A DNA stretch of 64,000 nt from PFJX01 sp964393825 (GTDB taxonomy: Bacteria; Pseudomonadota; Gammaproteobacteria; Burkholderiales; Thiobacillaceae): NCBI GenBank assembly GCA_964393825.1, contig CAYMUY010000017.1:18760-82759 (forward strand). Direction: 5' to 3'. Made by a program: the position numbers and the translations under genes. The number at the start of each line of letters is the position of its first letter. Position 1 is the first letter of the stretch. Under the pieces are notes generated by a model. The model did no database searches. It had not been told where the DNA came from and saw only the letters and a list, made by a program, of their open reading frames with translations. This document shows positions 61,501 through 64,000 of this stretch, piece by piece.

Positions 61501-64000
61501 GGGGAACTGCTGCGCGCCAGTGGCAACCTGCAACTCGACTTGTTCGGCTTTGTGCAACTCTCTGGTGGCTTCGCCATCGAGAAGACCACGACCGCCATCC
61601 GTCTTGACAGTGGCGCCGACCTCACGGTCGACCTGCTCGCGATTGGCGGTTCCGGCATCGACGCCTTCGCCGGCCTCAACGGCGGCACGGCCGACGCGCT
61701 GGGCCTGCAACTGGGGCAGGTGGACTTCGGTCTCGCCCTGATGCGCGAGCAGACCGCCGCGGGTGCCGCCGGCCGCAACTGGACCGCGCTGCAAGCCAGT
61801 GCCGGGAAAGCCGCGTTTGTGGGTGTTGACGGCCTCACTGTCGCCGCGCGTGACGTCGACCTCGCCATCAACCAGGCCGCCAGTGACGGCAGTGTGGTCG
61901 ACTTTGCCGCCGTAGCGCTGGAGATCGCCACCGGTCCCGGCGCCAGCACCCAGCTCGACCTCGATGGTCAGCAAGGCGAACTGCTGCGCGCCAGCGGCAT
62001 GCTCGAGATCGACCTGTTCGGGTTTGTGCAACTGGAAGGCGGCTTTGGCATCGAGAAATCCAGCAGCCAGATCACCCTGGCGGACAACCCCGCCACCGCT
62101 GGTGTGGACGAATCGGCCACGCCGGTCGAAGTCGACCTGCTCATGATCGGCGCCTCGGGCGTGACCGCCTTCGCCGGCCTCAACGGTGGCAGCGCCAGCG
62201 CCATTGGCCTCGCCCTGGGGGGGGTCGAATTCGGCCTGGCCATTGCCAGCGAACGCACGCTCAACGCCCGCAAATGGACCGCGCTGCAAGCCAGCGCCGA
62301 CTCCGCCGCGTTCACCGGTGTTGAAGGACTCACCCTGGCCGGCGAAAGCCTCAGCGTCGCCATCAACCAGGCCGCCGCCGACGGCAGCGTCATCGACTAC
62401 GCCGCCGCCCCGCTCGCCATCGCCACCGGCCCCGGCAGCAGCCTCGACCTCGCCCTGGCCGGGCAGGAACTGCTCGAAGCCAGCGGCCACCTGCGTCTCG
62501 ACCTGTTCGGCTTCATCCAGGCCAGCGGCGACTTCGCCCTGTCCAAGCACAGCAGCCAGGTCACCCTGGCCGACACCGACGGCGACCCGCTCACCGCCGC
62601 CGAAACGGTCGACGTCGACCTGCTCGCCCTTGGCGGCACCGGCATTGACGCCTTTGCCGGCCTGAACGGCGGCACGGCTGACGCCCTCGGCCTCGCGCTG
62701 GGTGAAGTGCAGTTCGGCCTTGCCCTGCTCAGCGCGCAAGCCGACCCCACGCGCAGCTGGACCGCGCTGACCGCCACTGCCGGCAGCGTCGCCTTCATTG
62801 GCGTCGACGGCCTCGGCGTGAGCGCCACCGACCTCAGTCTCGACATCAACCGCGCCGGCCTTGCCGCCGACGCCGTGGTCGACTTCGCCGCCAGCCCGCT
62901 GACGCTGGCCACCGGCCCCGACAGCAGCCTCGACCTCACCTTCGACGGCGCCGCCGGCCCCCTGCTGCGCGCCAGCGGCACGCTCGACATCGACCTGTTC
63001 GGCTTCGTGCAACTGTCCGGCGACTTCGCCTTTGAACAAAGCCAGGGCCAGGTCACGCTCGACAGCGGCGACACGGTCGACGTCGACCGTCTCCTGATTG
63101 GCGCCAGCGGCGTGGACGCCTTTGCCGGCATGAATGGTGGCACGGACGACGCCCTCGGCCTGCAACTGCGTCAGGTCGAATTCGGCCTTGCCCTGCAAAG
63201 CGACCGCGCCGACCCCGCGCGCAAATGGACCAGCCTGCAAGGCAGCGCCGAAGAAGTCGCCTTTGTCGGCATTGACGGCCTCGTCATCAGCGCCGACACC
63301 CTGAGTCTGGCCATCAACCAGGCCGCCAGCGACGGCAGCGTCATCGACTACGCCGCCCAGGGACTCGACATCGCCACGGGCCCCGGCACCGTTCTCAGTC
63401 TCGACATGGCCGGCGCCGGCGGCGCCCTGCTGCAAGCCAGCGGCCACCTGAACCTCGACGTCTTCGGCTTCTTCAGCGTTGACGGCGACTTCGCCCTCGA
63501 ACAGACCCGTCGCACCGTCACCCTCTCCGACGGCAGCGACGTCGAAGTCGACCTGCTCGCCCTCGGCGGCCACGACATCGACGCCTTCGCCGGCCTCAAT
63601 GGCGGCACGGCCGACGCGGTCGGCCTGAGTCTGGGCCAGGCCGACTTCGCGCTTGCCCTGATGAGCGAGAAAGCCGATGCCAGCCGCAAATACACCAGCC
63701 TGCAAGCCACCGCGGGACTTGCCGCCTTCATTGGTGTCGACGGGCTCACGATTGCCGCCGACACCCTCACGGTCAACGTCAACCAGGGTGTGGCCATCCC
63801 CGCGCAAGCGGAGAGCACCACCAGCACCAACACCCGCTGGAGCCTGGATCTTGCCGGCACCGCCGGCACCTACACGCTGGGCCTGGGTGCCGACAGCGCG
63901 CAAGTGCAGCTCACGGGTCGCGAGAGCAACCTCGCCCTGATCGAGAAACTCACCGCCGCGCTGGAAGATCTGGACGGCATTGGCGCCGGCAACGTTGCCA
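58522..64000 (+). CDS. Giant LEPR-XLL surface protein (5' part)
   Basis: An open frame of at least 1,826 residues running off the right edge. It begins at a GTG with ggaggag upstream. The N-terminus is basic (VATRKNNIKKKNLSRLI), then LEPRVLLSAD at residues 26-35 is the LEPR-XLL motif of very large secreted or surface proteins. Residues about 110-220 carry passenger-like GTVSPGYSPGIQNV and GTLSVKLIDGYVPLEGDTFDIINF motifs. From about 60799 the sequence turns into ~157-residue tandem repeats. The protein is rich in Ala, Gly, Asp and Leu with almost no Cys, as expected for an exported adhesin-like or structural protein. The function is unknown. Confidence 0.9.
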   Translation, partial: MATRKNNIKKKNLSRLIRDAFRVEALEPRVLLSADPVLGAAQVFMPDDHDDEAAHLGSYDFLGEDDYDQPAQSLSGQYSLFEQREQPVNQGFSVDGVAWDLAQIAQRQNFMDGTLEIGAGITLKGSGNIEVALHNAGTVSPGYSPGIQNVASYSQDASATLEMEVGGLVAGTGYDQLNVAGLATLDGTLSVKLIDGYVPLEGDTFDIINFGSVSGRFDTGTGFLATDSNVYFELVERADGISLVAHRLNPATGYVLDRIVGESADALGRWFNYDYFQDITPITFTGSLALEGGFYLDGEITLGYDAAETLTSPIDGQPLTVDYWQLAISGASGFLGIDGPAGNPGAMGVSFSDASFGLIFVQPTAQTADYGWALGEGTLGSIGALGLADLTLSGSNLAFSFSQGFGTLPDSSDNTYVLDYSTSAYSVGGFSLNDDGSRGEYLLFSGNVSMGVGAFDLGGTIGISMVGNSLLLAGQGVSASFAASGLSVGIANGEFGMAITAAGIAFEGGGGLYLSGGGFADVNAEGASIRFNQTNLDYTGQTLQFAGDFQYTFARLGASTSLQAASVVGLSASLGESLVLGGDFAFELSAGGDAMNIVAANASAQVRAGAYSVGVHDASLGLSIGALGMVLEAEGALSADLGDLASLSASTVAVRWNETASDMSGITLEAADLSYTFKPDFAASLQEIAIGGASLQLGGLLMASGSLVVRRDAGVNLALADGSSVTADRLTLGGANLSGQAGLNLDSADFFGFALSDLNFAFALYTDTADASRQWQALKADAGGVSFSGIDGVIMAADSLAVEYNSASLGDPVADFSAGVDILVAPGTTVSLDMDGAKGELLQARGNLEVDLFGFFQASGGFAIEKGADSVTLADGAVVEVELLTIGASNVDAFAGMGGGSADAVGLQLHGVEFGLALASDKLTPSRSWTALQASASDVAFIGIDGLTLAADTIDVAINRAAGDGSVVDWLAAPLTIATGPADSLLLNLDGTRGELLRASGNLQLDLFGFVQLSGGFAIEKTTTAIRLDSGADLTVDLLAIGGSGIDAFAGLNGGTADALGLQLGQVDFGLALMREQTAAGAAGRNWTALQASAGKAAFVGVDGLTVAARDVDLAINQAASDGSVVDFAAVALEIATGPGASTQLDLDGQQGELLRASGMLEIDLFGFVQLEGGFGIEKSSSQITLADNPATAGVDESATPVEVDLLMIGASGVTAFAGLNGGSASAIGLALGGVEFGLAIASERTLNARKWTALQASADSAAFTGVEGLTLAGESLSVAINQAAADGSVIDYAAAPLAIATGPGSSLDLALAGQELLEASGHLRLDLFGFIQASGDFALSKHSSQVTLADTDGDPLTAAETVDVDLLALGGTGIDAFAGLNGGTADALGLALGEVQFGLALLSAQADPTRSWTALTATAGSVAFIGVDGLGVSATDLSLDINRAGLAADAVVDFAASPLTLATGPDSSLDLTFDGAAGPLLRASGTLDIDLFGFVQLSGDFAFEQSQGQVTLDSGDTVDVDRLLIGASGVDAFAGMNGGTDDALGLQLRQVEFGLALQSDRADPARKWTSLQGSAEEVAFVGIDGLVISADTLSLAINQAASDGSVIDYAAQGLDIATGPGTVLSLDMAGAGGALLQASGHLNLDVFGFFSVDGDFALEQTRRTVTLSDGSDVEVDLLALGGHDIDAFAGLNGGTADAVGLSLGQADFALALMSEKADASRKYTSLQATAGLAAFIGVDGLTIAADTLTVNVNQGVAIPAQAESTTSTNTRWSLDLAGTAGTYTLGLGADSAQVQLTGRESNLALIEKLTAALEDLDGIGAGNVA
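60799..64000 (+). repeat. ~470-bp tandem repeats inside the LEPR-XLL gene
   Basis: Units begin at FGLAL-type motifs at 60799, 61261, 61726, 62230, 62713, 63181 and 63646, a spacing of 462-504 bases (154-168 residues). Each unit reads FGLAL-x-S, then K/SWTALQASA, FIGIDGL, ADTL-x-VAINQAA-x-DGSVVD, IATGP, a D-L-D-G stretch, LL-x-ASG-x-LDLFGF, VTL, VDLLAIGG and DAFAGLNGG. More divergent units may precede 60799. The array continues beyond the window. Confidence 0.9.

Noticed and set aside
58522..64000. CRISPR-like or satellite repeat at the right edge
   Set aside because: Repeat units are ~470 bp, stay in one open frame and encode a protein; there are no short repeats with unique spacers anywhere in the window.

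Overview
The window looks like a GC-rich chromosome segment of a diazotrophic proteobacterium. The gene content best fits a Rhodocyclales-like betaproteobacterium: NifL-NifA control rather than an oxygen-sensing NifA, an Rnf complex beside nif, DraT, a YajD-type HNH protein, nifHDKT-ferredoxin-nifY, modABC and an LRV protein. The taxon is an inference, because no rRNA or other phylogenetic marker is present. A run of exactly 100 N at 1277-1376 marks a scaffold gap, so this is probably a draft or metagenome assembly.

Layout. 1-1615: the end of an amidohydrolase, an unknown small protein and a repeat array broken by the gap. 1616-5105: nifL, nifA and a small Cys protein, read leftward. 5211-10758: rnfABCDGEH, read rightward from a clear sigma-54 promoter, with one NifA upstream site between the two divergent units. 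10808-11440: a RelE/HigB-NadS toxin-antitoxin pair. 11575-13492: a leftward globin, SIR2-like and hemerythrin operon with its own sigma-54 promoter. 13679-14874: draT and yajD. 14954-21023: two NifA sites, a sigma-54 promoter and nifHDKT-ferredoxin-nifY-unknown. 21080-23695: modABC. 23714-25660: a third NifA/sigma-54 unit encoding an LRV Fe-S protein and an unknown partner. After that the content is housekeeping or accessory: glycogen phosphorylase (25682-28204), a lipid-linked glycosylation operon (28399-33093), a VTT membrane protein, tRNA-Ser(GGA), a cold-shock protein, hemolysin III, an uncharacterised secreted/PAN/membrane/TPR cassette (35844-39857), a giant NdvB-type cyclic beta-1,2-glucan synthase (39934-48678), ArfB, a methyltransferase, UspA, FbaB, a PilZ protein, a NarL-type regulator, a cluster of small conserved proteins, an orphan SucB-like E2, and a giant LEPR-XLL surface protein that runs off the right edge (58522-64000).

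How it fits together. NifA with sigma-54 should switch on rnf (low-potential electrons), nifHDK (nitrogenase) and the LRV unit together. NifL should restrain NifA under oxygen or fixed nitrogen. DraT can switch off NifH by ADP-ribosylating Arg101. ModABC brings in molybdate, NifY handles cofactor delivery, and the ferredoxin carries electrons. The globin-hemerythrin operon plausibly buffers oxygen.

The most unusual features are palindromic REP-like elements in most wide junctions of the nif, rnf and mod units; two micro-ORFs that keep an unbroken ATGA stop-start chain across such inserts in rnf; a leader ORF in front of the LRV gene; and the unknown cassettes.
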